52,707 bases of DNA from Nanoarchaeota archaeon (GTDB lineage: Archaea > EX4484-52 > LFW-46). Shown piece after piece: positions 34,998 to 42,820 of the stretch. The position numbers and the translations under genes are program-made. The notes under the pieces were generated by a model. It was not told the DNA's origin. It did no database searches and was given only the letters and a program-made list of their open reading frames with translations. Within the stretch, counting starts at the first letter, position 1, and the number at the start of each line of letters is the position of its first letter. The stretch lies in contig JAHILE010000025.1 in NCBI GenBank assembly GCA_018897155.1, forward strand, positions 1 to 52,707, read 5' to 3'.

Positions 34998-36677
34998 CTA
35001 TCCGCATTCCACAACTATCTGCAGTTTCTTGCCGATTGTTTTGCTTGACGCGATTGTGCAGTTATCACCAAACGCGCTTGTTTTATTAGCAGCATTATCC
35101 GTATCACTTTTGTCAGAAACTGCTGCTTTACCGCCTTCCACATTCTGTGCGCCCCAGCCAAAAAGCTTTACCTGCTCGCTTTTGGCGTCCACTACTGCAA
35201 CAGCCTTGAGCACCATGGCCTCCCTTACGCCGGAATAAACAGGCGCGACATAGAAATATCCGTCTTTTATTTTCTTGAAAAGCGGCTGAAGCGCATACCA
35301 GTCGCTGTAAAGGCTGATCTCGCCGCGCACGTCATCAAGCGCGCGTTCAGGACCGATAAGGCCGAGAGTTCGGGTGTCGTAAATCTTCGCAGTTCCATAA
35401 TCTTTTCCATCTGCTTGAATTTCAATATACTGCGTTATTGCTTTTCTCGTTCTGCCCTCGGGCTCAAGCTGGAGCAGTCCGTACGTCCTTCCAGTGTCCT
35501 TGTCATACTGGAAATACATGTTGCGCGCAAGCTCAAAGACATTCTCATGCTGTAAGTAGTAGTTTAAAAATCCCTTCCATGAGGCATATTTTGCCCAGAC
35601 TGCCGCGCGCTCCTCTGAATAGTCTTCATCAATTAATACTTGCCCTTCAAGAAGCCACTTCGGAGCATTTCCACTCCTAATCTCGGCTTCGGAATAAAAT
35701 GTTACGACACCATTATTGTTAAGCACTACAATTCCGACTTGCTCAGTGTAAAATTTGACTATGAATTTTGTCGGATAGCGCATTTTTACAGGCGCAAACC
35801 ACACAGGACTGCCTTCGGAATCATGCGTAAAAACTGTGTCCCCGTAAGTGAAAAATGGATACTTCATCCAGTACTTTGTCTTTACATCGCGTATTTTTCC
35901 TGTTGCAATCTGGTATGCAAGAGATACAAAATCTCTGCGCTCTTCGGAGAATTCGATGTTTTCATTAATCTTTTTTCGGTCAGACGGGTTCTGCGCATTT
36001 ACTATTATGTATGCCGGCGATGGCTCGCCATTATTTGCAAGGCGCGCAGGCTCATAAGCCATTACCCAATAAAGCGTATTATTTATAGAATAAATTCCAT
36101 CCCAATCACTTGACAGAGACCATCCGGTTTCAGTAACCATTGTCTTTGGAACCTGAAGCGCATATTCCTGCGAAACAAGCCGCATATTCTGAATATCCTC
36201 CCATTTTATGTCCAAAACGAGCGTTGACTTTGCATCCTCTACAATAACTGTGTCTGAACCGCGCATTTTATACCAGTCGACTTCAAGAGGCGGAGCAAAA
36301 ATCAATGTTGTTATTCCAAGAAAAATCAGTATTGCGATAGTTCCTGCAAATAGTTTTGGGTGCGCGAATTTCAGGCGTGTTGGAGGCGTTTCCTCATCCA
36401 TGAGATGAATACGTTTAATGCCCTTTCGAAGTCCGGTAATTTTTATCCCTTCCGCAATAAGGCGGAAGAAACCCGCAAATACGAGGCTTCCGATAGGGCT
36501 TGCAGTAACTAATATCGCGCCAACAAACCAAGATAGAATGATATTCTCTAAATGGCCGCGTTTAACGAGCCCTCTTAAAAGCCCAAAAACAGCAATAGAA
36601 CCAACAAGGAATGCCCATAGTGTATAAAACCCTAAAAAACCAAGGTTTGTGAATAATTCAAGCCACATAAAGCTCAT
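34998..36677 (-). CDS. Membrane protein with large external domain, unknown
   Basis: A 559-residue protein I do not recognise. Hydrophobic segments lie at about 8-34, 46-74 (two closely spaced) and 108-130 (LFAGTIAILIFLGITTLIF). After them a roughly 430-residue domain follows, rich in aromatic residues and beta strands (SLYSDWYALQPLFKKIKDGY, FFTYGDTVFTHDSEGSPVWF), probably outside the cell. Two cysteines close to the C-terminus (NCTIA, VECG) may pair. It is next to a Nudix gene on the same strand, 9 nt away. No catalytic motif was found. Confidence 0.65.
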   Translation of the reverse strand: MSFMWLELFTNLGFLGFYTLWAFLVGSIAVFGLLRGLVKRGHLENIILSWFVGAILVTASPIGSLVFAGFFRLIAEGIKITGLRKGIKRIHLMDEETPPTRLKFAHPKLFAGTIAILIFLGITTLIFAPPLEVDWYKMRGSDTVIVEDAKSTLVLDIKWEDIQNMRLVSQEYALQVPKTMVTETGWSLSSDWDGIYSINNTLYWVMAYEPARLANNGEPSPAYIIVNAQNPSDRKKINENIEFSEERRDFVSLAYQIATGKIRDVKTKYWMKYPFFTYGDTVFTHDSEGSPVWFAPVKMRYPTKFIVKFYTEQVGIVVLNNNGVVTFYSEAEIRSGNAPKWLLEGQVLIDEDYSEERAAVWAKYASWKGFLNYYLQHENVFELARNMYFQYDKDTGRTYGLLQLEPEGRTRKAITQYIEIQADGKDYGTAKIYDTRTLGLIGPERALDDVRGEISLYSDWYALQPLFKKIKDGYFYVAPVYSGVREAMVLKAVAVVDAKSEQVKLFGWGAQNVEGGKAAVSDKSDTDNAANKTSAFGDNCTIASSKTIGKKLQIVVECG

Positions 36678-36718
36678 TTGTTTTCTATATTTAAATAGCT
36701 CGTTGTGGCTTGTTTAGT

Positions 36719-37075
36719 TTAACTATATTCTCTCCACGTCTTCTGGCATGAAGTGCATCTATAGAATCGTGTTTCCGGCTCATCAGATGAACGCGTCTGC
36801 TGCGTCCACCATACAGCCTCGTTGTGCTTGCATTCGGGGCAATCTATTTTGGTAAGTGGCAATATTCTTGATTTTTTATCGCCAATAACCGGAATTACAT
36901 CACCTAAATCATGCAACATTTTCTCATGAATTACGCCTGAAGCTTTGGCTTTCGGATTTATGTTCTCTGCCTTTGCGCTTTTTCCGCATTTTTTGCAGAC
37001 TAATATCGTCTTTGCGCCGTCCTTTTGAGGCATCATCAATATTCCGCATTTGTCGCACAGTTTCATATAATCCAT
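36719..37075 (-). CDS. tfs: Transcription factor S (TFIIS/Rpb9-like)
   Basis: A 118-residue archaeal RNA-polymerase cleavage factor with two zinc ribbons. The N-terminal one has LCDKCGILMMP and LVCKKCGK. The C-terminal TFIIS-type ribbon has IDCPECKHNEAVWW and RCTSCQKTWREY. Acidic catalytic residues sit in the loop TRSSDEPETRF, so transcript-cleavage activity is probably intact. The Met at 37075 is used: the open frame runs further upstream but that part is made of hairpin repeat sequence. An A/T box (TTTATAAAATTTAA on the minus strand) precedes it. Confidence 0.93.
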   Translation of the reverse strand: MDYMKLCDKCGILMMPQKDGAKTILVCKKCGKSAKAENINPKAKASGVIHEKMLHDLGDVIPVIGDKKSRILPLTKIDCPECKHNEAVWWTQQTRSSDEPETRFYRCTSCQKTWREYS

Positions 37076-37129
37076 CTCTGAACCATTAAATTTTATAAAC
37101 ATATTTAAAATCCTAGAGCGTCCGTTCGC

Positions 37130-37271
37130 TTCATTCTCGGCTTTTTTAGGCTTTCCTAAAAGCCTAAAAAATCCTTTCGCTATCACTCTAGGCTTTTCTT
37201 GGATTAAAATCCAAGAAAATCCGTTCATTTGCTAATTCTCGGCTTTTTTGGGTTTCTCAGAAACCCAAAAA
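37130..37271. repeat. Three tandem variable-stem hairpin modules
   Basis: Between tfs and the signal peptidase gene three hairpins share flanks (C/T)-GGCTTTT before and AAAATC(C) after, with spacer text such as TTCGCT and TTCATTTGCT between. The stem tops differ: TTAGGCTTT/AAAGCCTAA, CTTGGATT/AATCCAAG and TTGGGTTTC/GAAACCCAA. The third overlaps the last codons of the signal peptidase gene. Conserved T4/A4 bases extend each stem. Confidence 0.75.
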
Positions 37272-37709
37272 ATCTTTAAGCAGAAGCCTTGGATAACCAA
37301 GAAAAGGAATGCGCAAAATCATTTTCCCGCGCACCCAATCGGCAGGAATATCCCATGGATCCGGACCTGTATTCGCATCCCCCCAAGTATTGATTGTTTC
37401 GTCACTATTGATCTTCCACACGCGATGTACTATGAGCTGCTGCCTGTTTGGCTGATAATACACAATAATCGTGCCATTTTCCCGACCGGCAGCCATTTCA
37501 CTCGTCTCTATTCCTTTGAGCACAAGAAGGTCACCGCGCGTGAGCGTCGGCACCATCGAATATGAAACTACAGTAACTATAGGATTTTTTGTATCCAATA
37601 CCGCGCCCAAAACAGTATAAGATGCCACTGCAAGCACAATTCCGAGGATAAGGTATTTTACGGTCTCAATAAACTCTTTTGCAGCAGGGCTTTGTAAAAA
37701 TTTTGCCAT
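37257..37709 (-). CDS. Signal peptidase I, archaeal Sec11 type
   Basis: A 150-residue membrane protease that removes Sec signal peptides. One N-terminal membrane segment (about residues 18-37) precedes the catalytic domain. Ser51 lies in VVSYSMVPTL, the general-base position is His95 in LIVHRVW (archaeal/ER enzymes use His instead of Lys), and an Asp follows in TWGDANTGPDPWD near 111. Its length matches archaeal enzymes. It would process the secreted and lipoprotein precursors seen in the window; lipoproteins may use another enzyme. Confidence 0.92.
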   Translation of the reverse strand: MAKFLQSPAAKEFIETVKYLILGIVLAVASYTVLGAVLDTKNPIVTVVSYSMVPTLTRGDLLVLKGIETSEMAAGRENGTIIVYYQPNRQQLIVHRVWKINSDETINTWGDANTGPDPWDIPADWVRGKMILRIPFLGYPRLLLKDFLGF

Positions 37710-37833
37710 GAACTCACAAAACTGTCTATTCTCAAATAATCTTTATATAACCGTAAAAAAAGCATCATAAAAAATAAGACAAACAACGAAAACAGAAATA
37801 AAGCATTTAATAGGCTGCAAACAAATTATATGA

Positions 37834-38748
37834 ATGATAAAAGTAGTATTTCTCGGCACATCTTCAGGAGTCCCTACAAGAGAGCGCAGCCTGCCAGCAA
37901 TTTTTTTGATGCATGAAAGCGAGCGCCTGCTTTTCGACTGCGGTGAAGGAACTCAACGCCAGCTGATGTCCGACAAGCTGAAATTCATGAAAATAAACAG
38001 AATTTTCATTACGCATTGGCATGCAGACCATTTTGCAGGGCTTCTCGGACTTGTGCAAACAATGTCTCTTGAAAACCGCGCAGAACCGCTTTATATCTAC
38101 GGCCCGCAAAGGACTGACGAATTTGTCGAACGGCTACTCGGAGTCGGTTATTTCTCAAAGTCATTCAAAGTGATTGCGAAAAATGTTGATGAGGGTGAAG
38201 AAATAATATGCGACGGCTTCAAAGTACTGCCATTTCGCGTAGAACATAGAGTTCCTGCACTAGGTTATGTTTTCAAAGAAAATAATAAAGTGCGCGCAGA
38301 TATGGAAAAGGCAGAGAAGTTTGGGCTAAAAACCGGGCCAAAAATCGGCGCGCTCAAAGCCGGAAAAAATGTAGTAATAAACGGAAAAACAGTAAAGCCG
38401 GAAGATGTTCTAATAACCGAACAAGGGAAAAAAATAGTATATACCGGCGATACAAAATACAATGAAAATATTGTCAAATTCTCAAAAGATGCGGATTTAT
38501 TGATAGCCGATTCGACTTTCGGCGAAGAATTTGTGGAACGCGCAGGAGATTTTCGCCACTCGACTGCAAATGATGCTGCAGAAGCTGCAAAAAAAGCCAA
38601 TGTAAATCAACTGGTTCTGACTCACATAAGCCGGAGATACCAGGATTCCGAAGGAAGCATCCCTGCAAAGAGCTTAGAGGACTCCGCACGCAAAATTTTT
38701 AAGAATACTATTCTTGCGCGCGATTTTCTGGAGATTGAAGTTAAATAA
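37834..38748 (+). CDS. rnz: Ribonuclease Z
   Basis: A 304-residue metallo-beta-lactamase-fold nuclease that cuts tRNA precursors after the discriminator base. The strand VVFLGTSSGVPT starts the fold. Metal ligands are in THWHADHFAGLLG near residues 59-70, in VEHRVPALGY near 133-142, and in VYTGDTKYN and LVLTHISRRY. Since the tRNA-Leu gene encodes no CCA, RNase Z and the CCA-adding enzyme (42821) are both needed for maturation. The C-terminus overlaps the next gene's end on the opposite strand by 8 nt. Confidence 0.95.
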   Translation: MIKVVFLGTSSGVPTRERSLPAIFLMHESERLLFDCGEGTQRQLMSDKLKFMKINRIFITHWHADHFAGLLGLVQTMSLENRAEPLYIYGPQRTDEFVERLLGVGYFSKSFKVIAKNVDEGEEIICDGFKVLPFRVEHRVPALGYVFKENNKVRADMEKAEKFGLKTGPKIGALKAGKNVVINGKTVKPEDVLITEQGKKIVYTGDTKYNENIVKFSKDADLLIADSTFGEEFVERAGDFRHSTANDAAEAAKKANVNQLVLTHISRRYQDSEGSIPAKSLEDSARKIFKNTILARDFLEIEVK

Positions 38749-39154
38749 ATTGACTGTTAATCCTGAAATGTTCCTTTATGGTGAAATAATCCTTGTGGGA
38801 AAACGTCACCTCAGGCTTTATGCCGGACAAATTCCGGACCTCTTTTATTCTTTTAATGGTTAAGCCACCCATCAGTATTCTTCTCACTTCGGTGGAATCA
38901 TCTATTTCCACAGGGATAAGATTGAATGGAAACGGTATTCTCTCCATCTGTTTTAATCTATCAAGCGAAACTGGGTAAGAGCGCGGGGCACCTTCACAAT
39001 TGGTATAATATGCAATGTTTTCTTCCAGCCCACCATAATACAGGATTTGTTTTTTGACATCCAAGAGCCCTATCTGCCGCGTCGCGTATCCGTCAAAAAA
39101 AGAAACATAACTATCGACGACAGGTTTATCACGATCAAAAATATCTGGAGTCAT
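38741..39154 (-). CDS. Unknown protein, 137 residues
   Basis: No family recognised. The protein is soluble with mixed charges, no cysteine cluster and no membrane segment. A GGLEENIAYYTN segment and the LKQMERIPFPFNLIPVEI stretch are distinctive but suggest nothing specific. It is convergent with rnz (8-nt overlap). It lies divergent from the OB-fold gene with about 85 nt between starts, which holds an A/T box for that gene. Confidence 0.5.
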   Translation of the reverse strand: MTPDIFDRDKPVVDSYVSFFDGYATRQIGLLDVKKQILYYGGLEENIAYYTNCEGAPRSYPVSLDRLKQMERIPFPFNLIPVEIDDSTEVRRILMGGLTIKRIKEVRNLSGIKPEVTFSHKDYFTIKEHFRINSQFI

Positions 39155-39210
39155 ATAAACTCATGCGTATATGAAATATATAAATTTATCGACAACTCCA
39201 TATACCAACA

Positions 39211-39220
39211 CATTTAAACC
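39211..39220 (+). promoter_or_regulatory. TATA box for the OB-fold/PCNA operon
   Basis: CATTTAAACC is centred about 24 nt before the ATG at 39240, so the mRNA is likely leaderless. Confidence 0.5.
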
Positions 39221-39239
39221 TTCGGCGCGCATTAGATAT

Positions 39240-39572
39240 ATGGCTTATCAGACCCAGAACATATGCGCAGTCGAGCGCAAAATCAAGGAAATTAATCCTG
39301 AAACAGATTCAAAAGTTCGTGTCATAGGCACGGTTCTAAGCAAAACGGAAAACGCATTCATGATTGACGATGGCGAAGGAACGATACAGATATTCGCAGA
39401 TTCAAAGGCAATGCAAAACGTGGTTGAGCGAAAAATCGTGCGCGTCATAGGGCATATTCTGCCCAATGCAAGCACGTTTGACATAAAGGCGGAAATAGTT
39501 CAGGACATGACCGGATTGAATCTTAAGACGCATGAAACTGTCCAAAAACTCTGGAACCGCGAAAATATGTAA
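39240..39572 (+). CDS. OB-fold nucleic-acid-binding protein (RPA-related)
   Basis: A 110-residue single OB-fold protein. The pattern VRVIGTVLSKTENAFMIDDG then TIQIFADSKAM and VRVIGHIL is that of an archaeal replication factor A-related small subunit (RPA32/RMI2-like). The Met at 39240 is favoured by the A/T box spacing; the frame opens earlier. It is 18 nt upstream of pcn and probably in the same transcript, which supports a role at replication forks (inference). Confidence 0.72.
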   Translation: MAYQTQNICAVERKIKEINPETDSKVRVIGTVLSKTENAFMIDDGEGTIQIFADSKAMQNVVERKIVRVIGHILPNASTFDIKAEIVQDMTGLNLKTHETVQKLWNRENM

Positions 39573-39590
39573 TGATTTAAGGTGGCTTTA

Positions 39591-40388
39591 ATGAGTGATG
39601 ATAAAAAGAGCGAAAAGAAAGATGTTTCTGAAAAATCGGCTTTAAAGGCTGTGCTGTCCGATGTAATGCTATTCCGTGATTCTTTAACAGCGATACACGA
39701 ACTCGTAAACGAGGCGATTTTCAAGGTAAAGGCCGACGGCATTTATCTTACTGCGACAGACCCGACAATGGTTGCGCTTATCGATTACAAGCTCCTATCA
39801 AGCGCGTTTGAAACCTATGAGCTCAAGGAAGCCGAGGACATCGGCTTAAATATTGAGAACCTGCTTGCGGTTCTAAAGCGCGCAAAAGCCGGTGAGAAAG
39901 TCACTCTTGATTTTGCAAAGGGCGCAAACAAGCTTCTTGTGACAATTGCAGGCGCTTCAACCAGAAAATTCACAATTCCTGTTCTTGATATAGAAAAAGG
40001 CGAAGTGCCTGAAATGAGCCTTGATTTCGCCGCAACAATCGAAGTAAAAACAAACGTCCTTGCCGATGGTATTGATGACGCATCCATTGTAACCGACACA
40101 GTAATTCTGGGCGCAAGCGCAAATGAATTCACAATGCGCGCAGAAGGCGATTTGAGCAAAGTCGAAATCGCCCTTGAAAAAGGCTCTGCTGATCTGATAG
40201 GCATTGAGGCAAAAACAACGGTGTCATCGAAATTCTCGCTCGAGTACCTCAAAAAAATCGTAAAGGGCGCGAAAATCGCAGACACTGCAAAAATACAGCT
40301 TGGAAGCGATTATCCGCTGAAAGTTACGTTCCGGGCAGTGGACAACCTGCAAATAACGTATGTGCTCGCGCCAAGGGTTGAGGATTAG
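39591..40388 (+). CDS. pcn: DNA polymerase sliding clamp PCNA
   Basis: A 265-residue archaeal PCNA that forms a ring round DNA. A charged N-terminal extension of about 15 residues precedes the first domain. Typical blocks are VNEAIFKVKADGIYLTATDP, LLSSAFETYEL, the interdomain connector VLDIEKGEVPEMSLDF and a C-terminal YPLKVTFRAVDNLQITYVLA ending APRVED. The start at 39591 has GGTGG at the right distance; the GTG at 39582 is the alternative. EndoQ and other PIP-box proteins would be clients. Confidence 0.96.
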   Translation: MSDDKKSEKKDVSEKSALKAVLSDVMLFRDSLTAIHELVNEAIFKVKADGIYLTATDPTMVALIDYKLLSSAFETYELKEAEDIGLNIENLLAVLKRAKAGEKVTLDFAKGANKLLVTIAGASTRKFTIPVLDIEKGEVPEMSLDFAATIEVKTNVLADGIDDASIVTDTVILGASANEFTMRAEGDLSKVEIALEKGSADLIGIEAKTTVSSKFSLEYLKKIVKGAKIADTAKIQLGSDYPLKVTFRAVDNLQITYVLAPRVED

Positions 40389-40465
40389 GTTTGTGAATCG
40401 CAAGTAATCCCAATATTTTACTTAAATGGCACGGCAATGGTATAAAAGTAAATATAACTCCGGCT

Positions 40466-41584
40466 ATGGGGGATTATCACACACAACGAGATGTGAATAA
40501 AATGTTAGATACTAAACCAGAAAGAGAAACAATAGCTAATTTTACCAAAGACGATATTGGGACAACTGAAGAGAATGTTAAACAAAAGTTTATGGTCCCA
40601 CTATTAGTGTTACTAGGACATAAAAGAGAGGATTTAGAATTTGAACATGCTACTCGTAGAGGGCGGATAGATATATTCATTAAAAAGAACGTTCCATCGG
40701 AGTGCAAAGTGATAATAGATACTAAAGCATATTATGAAGATTTAAATGAAACTAAATACATTGAGCAACTAAAAGCTTATGCACTTGATGAAAATTCTTT
40801 AGTTGCTATTTTAGCTAATGGTCTTGAAATGAGAATATATAGTTTACTTAGGGGTGTTGCTTTCGAGCAATCATTGTTATATTGTATAAAACGCGAGGAT
40901 ATTATTAAAGAGGACACTTGGCAAATATTACTAAATCTTCTCGAAATATCAAACTTAAAGAACCGAAAAGTTCCTGATTATATTAATGAAAGAGAACGTG
41001 CAATTAGAGAAACTCTGATGAAAGAAGAAGAAATGATACATGAATTTGATAGCAAAGTTGAAGGCATTCATAGCGATATCGAAAGTAACGAAGAGAAAAT
41101 AGAAACGTTACAAAAAGAAAAAAATAATTTAGAAAAAGAAATCAGTGAAAAAAGAAATGCTATTTGGGAAAAGTTATCACTGAAACGCTATTCTTTTAAG
41201 CAAAATATTGCCACATCTCCGTCAGAACCTCAAGAATCATCTAATCAATATTCTTCCGATCATAGAAAGATGGCTAAGAGGGTTCGTCTTTCAGATCTTG
41301 TATCGAATGGATTGATAAAGGATAGGCAAATCCTTCATTTATTCTATCGTCAGCCCATTTCATTAGAAAAAGCTCAGATTGTTGCCGATGAAAATAAATT
41401 AAAATATTTGGGTGATGGTAAAAACTACTCTACATCTGAATTAGCACGAACATTATTAAAAAAACATAAATGCATAACTCATAATTACAATGTTCAAGGC
41501 CCTCTATATTGGCAAACAGAAGATGGTCAGACAATCAACGAATTAAATGAAAAAATACGGCTGAATAGGGGTGATAGGGAATAA
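40466..41584 (+). CDS. Stand-alone HsdR-N nuclease with coiled coil and RAMA-like domain
   Basis: A 372-residue three-part protein. Residues about 30-150 match the type I HsdR N-terminal nuclease, with FEHATRRGRIDIFIKKN and IIDTKAYYED giving the D-to-D-x-K pattern. A coiled coil with heptad-like Glu/Lys (about 190-240) follows. The last 100 residues (VRLSDLVSNGLI, GDGKNYSTSELARTLLKK, LYWQTEDGQTINELN) resemble the RAMA domain, which is found with modification-dependent systems. No motor or methylase partner is adjacent. It is A/T-rich unlike neighbours. A TATA box (about 40439-40447) predicts a leaderless mRNA. Confidence 0.75.
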   Translation: MGDYHTQRDVNKMLDTKPERETIANFTKDDIGTTEENVKQKFMVPLLVLLGHKREDLEFEHATRRGRIDIFIKKNVPSECKVIIDTKAYYEDLNETKYIEQLKAYALDENSLVAILANGLEMRIYSLLRGVAFEQSLLYCIKREDIIKEDTWQILLNLLEISNLKNRKVPDYINERERAIRETLMKEEEMIHEFDSKVEGIHSDIESNEEKIETLQKEKNNLEKEISEKRNAIWEKLSLKRYSFKQNIATSPSEPQESSNQYSSDHRKMAKRVRLSDLVSNGLIKDRQILHLFYRQPISLEKAQIVADENKLKYLGDGKNYSTSELARTLLKKHKCITHNYNVQGPLYWQTEDGQTINELNEKIRLNRGDRE

Positions 41585-41700
41585 TTTGTTGTGCGTAGCA
41601 ACTCTATGGACACTCCGTATCCTTGTCTCGCTTTCGGCTCGGTCATATAACAGCGGACATACGGCTACGCTTCGCCCAAATAAGAAATGACCCTAGCAAA

Positions 41701-41961
41701 TCATCTTCGGAATATCTTATCGTGATGCTCCAAATCAAGAAATCGGATAATATTTCCGTCAATCCGGAACGTAAGAACAAATGACTTGGCTATATGAACC
41801 TCCCTTCTATTTTTCATGTCGTAGCGCAGCGGTTTATAATGCTCGGGACTGGCAAGAATTTCTTCGATTTTCTTCATGCAGATTTCGTATCGCTTCTTGT
41901 CCCTTTTGAATAATTTATTGAGTGTTTCCCTTAATTGGTGGTCGTACTCAATTTCATACAT
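41701..41961 (-). CDS. relE: RelE/ParE-family toxin
   Basis: An 86-residue toxin-type protein. YEIEYDHQLRETLNKLFKRDK is the usual N-terminal strand-helix, then PLRYDMKNRREVHIAKSF and VLTFRIDGNIIRFLDLEHHD complete the RelE fold. A basic and aromatic C-terminus (HHDKIFRR) is as in mRNA-cleaving relatives. It follows the antitoxin with an 18-nt gap on the same strand. The 116-nt gap to the nuclease gene at its 3' side contains nothing recognised. Confidence 0.88.
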   Translation of the reverse strand: MYEIEYDHQLRETLNKLFKRDKKRYEICMKKIEEILASPEHYKPLRYDMKNRREVHIAKSFVLTFRIDGNIIRFLDLEHHDKIFRR

Positions 41962-41979
41962 TATATCATCCCTTTAAAA

Positions 41980-42225
41980 TCAGAAGCTTTCGATATCTTT
42001 CCGCATTTCTTCGACGTTCTTAAATCGGTAAAATTTTCCTGTCTTTTCGATTTTCTCTAACTTCTTAAGATATTCGGGACGGACTTCGTGCACGTCATTG
42101 TCTATTACTTCTACTTCGGCTTCGAGCGCATTTACCCTTTTTTTAAGAAGCATAATATCGCTTTGCATCTGCCTCATTACTGCAAGCTCTGGACGCAAAC
42201 TTTTTCTAAGTATCTTTCCTTCCAT
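41980..42225 (-). CDS. relB: RelB-like antitoxin
   Basis: An 81-residue partner of the adjacent RelE. The N-terminal two-thirds is a coiled coil (MQSDIMLLKKRVNALEAEVE). The C-terminal part VRPEYLKKLEKIEKTGKFYR is the toxin-binding segment typical of archaeal RelB proteins. The start at 42225 is chosen because it opens with MEGKILRKSLRPE; the frame extends 24 codons upstream into unconvincing sequence. Antitoxin-then-toxin order is standard. Confidence 0.82.
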   Translation of the reverse strand: MEGKILRKSLRPELAVMRQMQSDIMLLKKRVNALEAEVEVIDNDVHEVRPEYLKKLEKIEKTGKFYRFKNVEEMRKDIESF

Positions 42226-42295
42226 ACAAATCACAAAATATACTTGGATTTCGGAATTTAAAAAGATGTTTTTTGACTCGTGACGAAAATAGCTC

Positions 42296-42360
42296 AATTG
42301 TCGAAGTTATTCAAAAATCCTTTTACTTCACTGTGCTCATTCTAAGGCTTTTGAACAGAG
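42296..42360. repeat. Degenerate copy of the hairpin module
   Basis: CAAAAATCC, a spacer ending CTCATTCTAA, then GGCTTTT and a GAAC/GTTC stem resemble the modules at 37.1 kb. The last part overlaps the 3' end of the Nudix gene at 42342. It is a weak match. Confidence 0.35.
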
Positions 42361-42767
42361 TTCATAAATTGTTCTGCCTTTTTTAAAATATTCTTCGCAT
42401 TGTCAAACGTCAGTTTCTTCAGCGCGTCTTCATACGGCAGCCATTCAAAACCGATATGCTCATCAGATATTGTGATGTCGCGCGCGCAAGTCTCTGCCAG
42501 AAAGAAGATGACTTCCTTGTGAACTGTCTGGCCCTCGCGCCGGAAGAAATATTCTATTTTCTCGCGAAAGCCAAAGACAAAATTCAGGTCAGTGATGCCG
42601 GTTTCCTCGCGCGCCTCGCGCACAACAGTGTCTTTGTCCTGCTCTCCTTTCTCGATTTTGCCCTTGACAAATTCCCAGTGGCCGGACTCATAATGCAAGA
42701 GAAGATAAAGCCTTTCTCCGCCATCCATCCTGAAAATCACTGCGCCTCTTGATGATTCTTGCGGAAT
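42342..42767 (-). CDS. Nudix hydrolase, diadenosine tetraphosphatase type
   Basis: About 141 residues with an intact Nudix box: GKIEKGEQDKDTVVREAREE then TGI, preceded by LLLHYESGHWEFVK, as in Ap4A-cleaving enzymes. The family's first strand (SSRGAVIF) lies upstream of the first GTG (42740), and no ATG exists in that frame. I therefore place the start at a probable AUU (42767), 6 nt after GGAGGTGG; this start is not certain. It follows cca by 54 nt on the same strand and may share its transcript. Confidence 0.85.
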   Translation of the reverse strand: MPQESSRGAVIFRMDGGERLYLLLHYESGHWEFVKGKIEKGEQDKDTVVREAREETGITDLNFVFGFREKIEYFFRREGQTVHKEVIFFLAETCARDITISDEHIGFEWLPYEDALKKLTFDNAKNILKKAEQFMNSVQKP

Positions 42768-42820
42768 ATTTAGCCACCTCCATTAACCATTTTCTTGTCT
42801 CACAGACCAAAAATAATAAA

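Noticed and set aside
37076-37228. Long N-terminal extension of TFS
   Set aside because: It is made of hairpin repeat sequence, and the family starts at the zinc ribbon; an A/T box lies inside the extension.
37130-37271. Hairpin modules as a CRISPR array
   Set aside because: No constant repeat of 24-40 nt with unique spacers; the variable part itself is self-complementary, and no cas genes are near.
41590-41680. Inverted repeat GCGTAGC/GCTACGC in the gap before relE
   Set aside because: Only 7-8 bp across 80 nt; may be chance.
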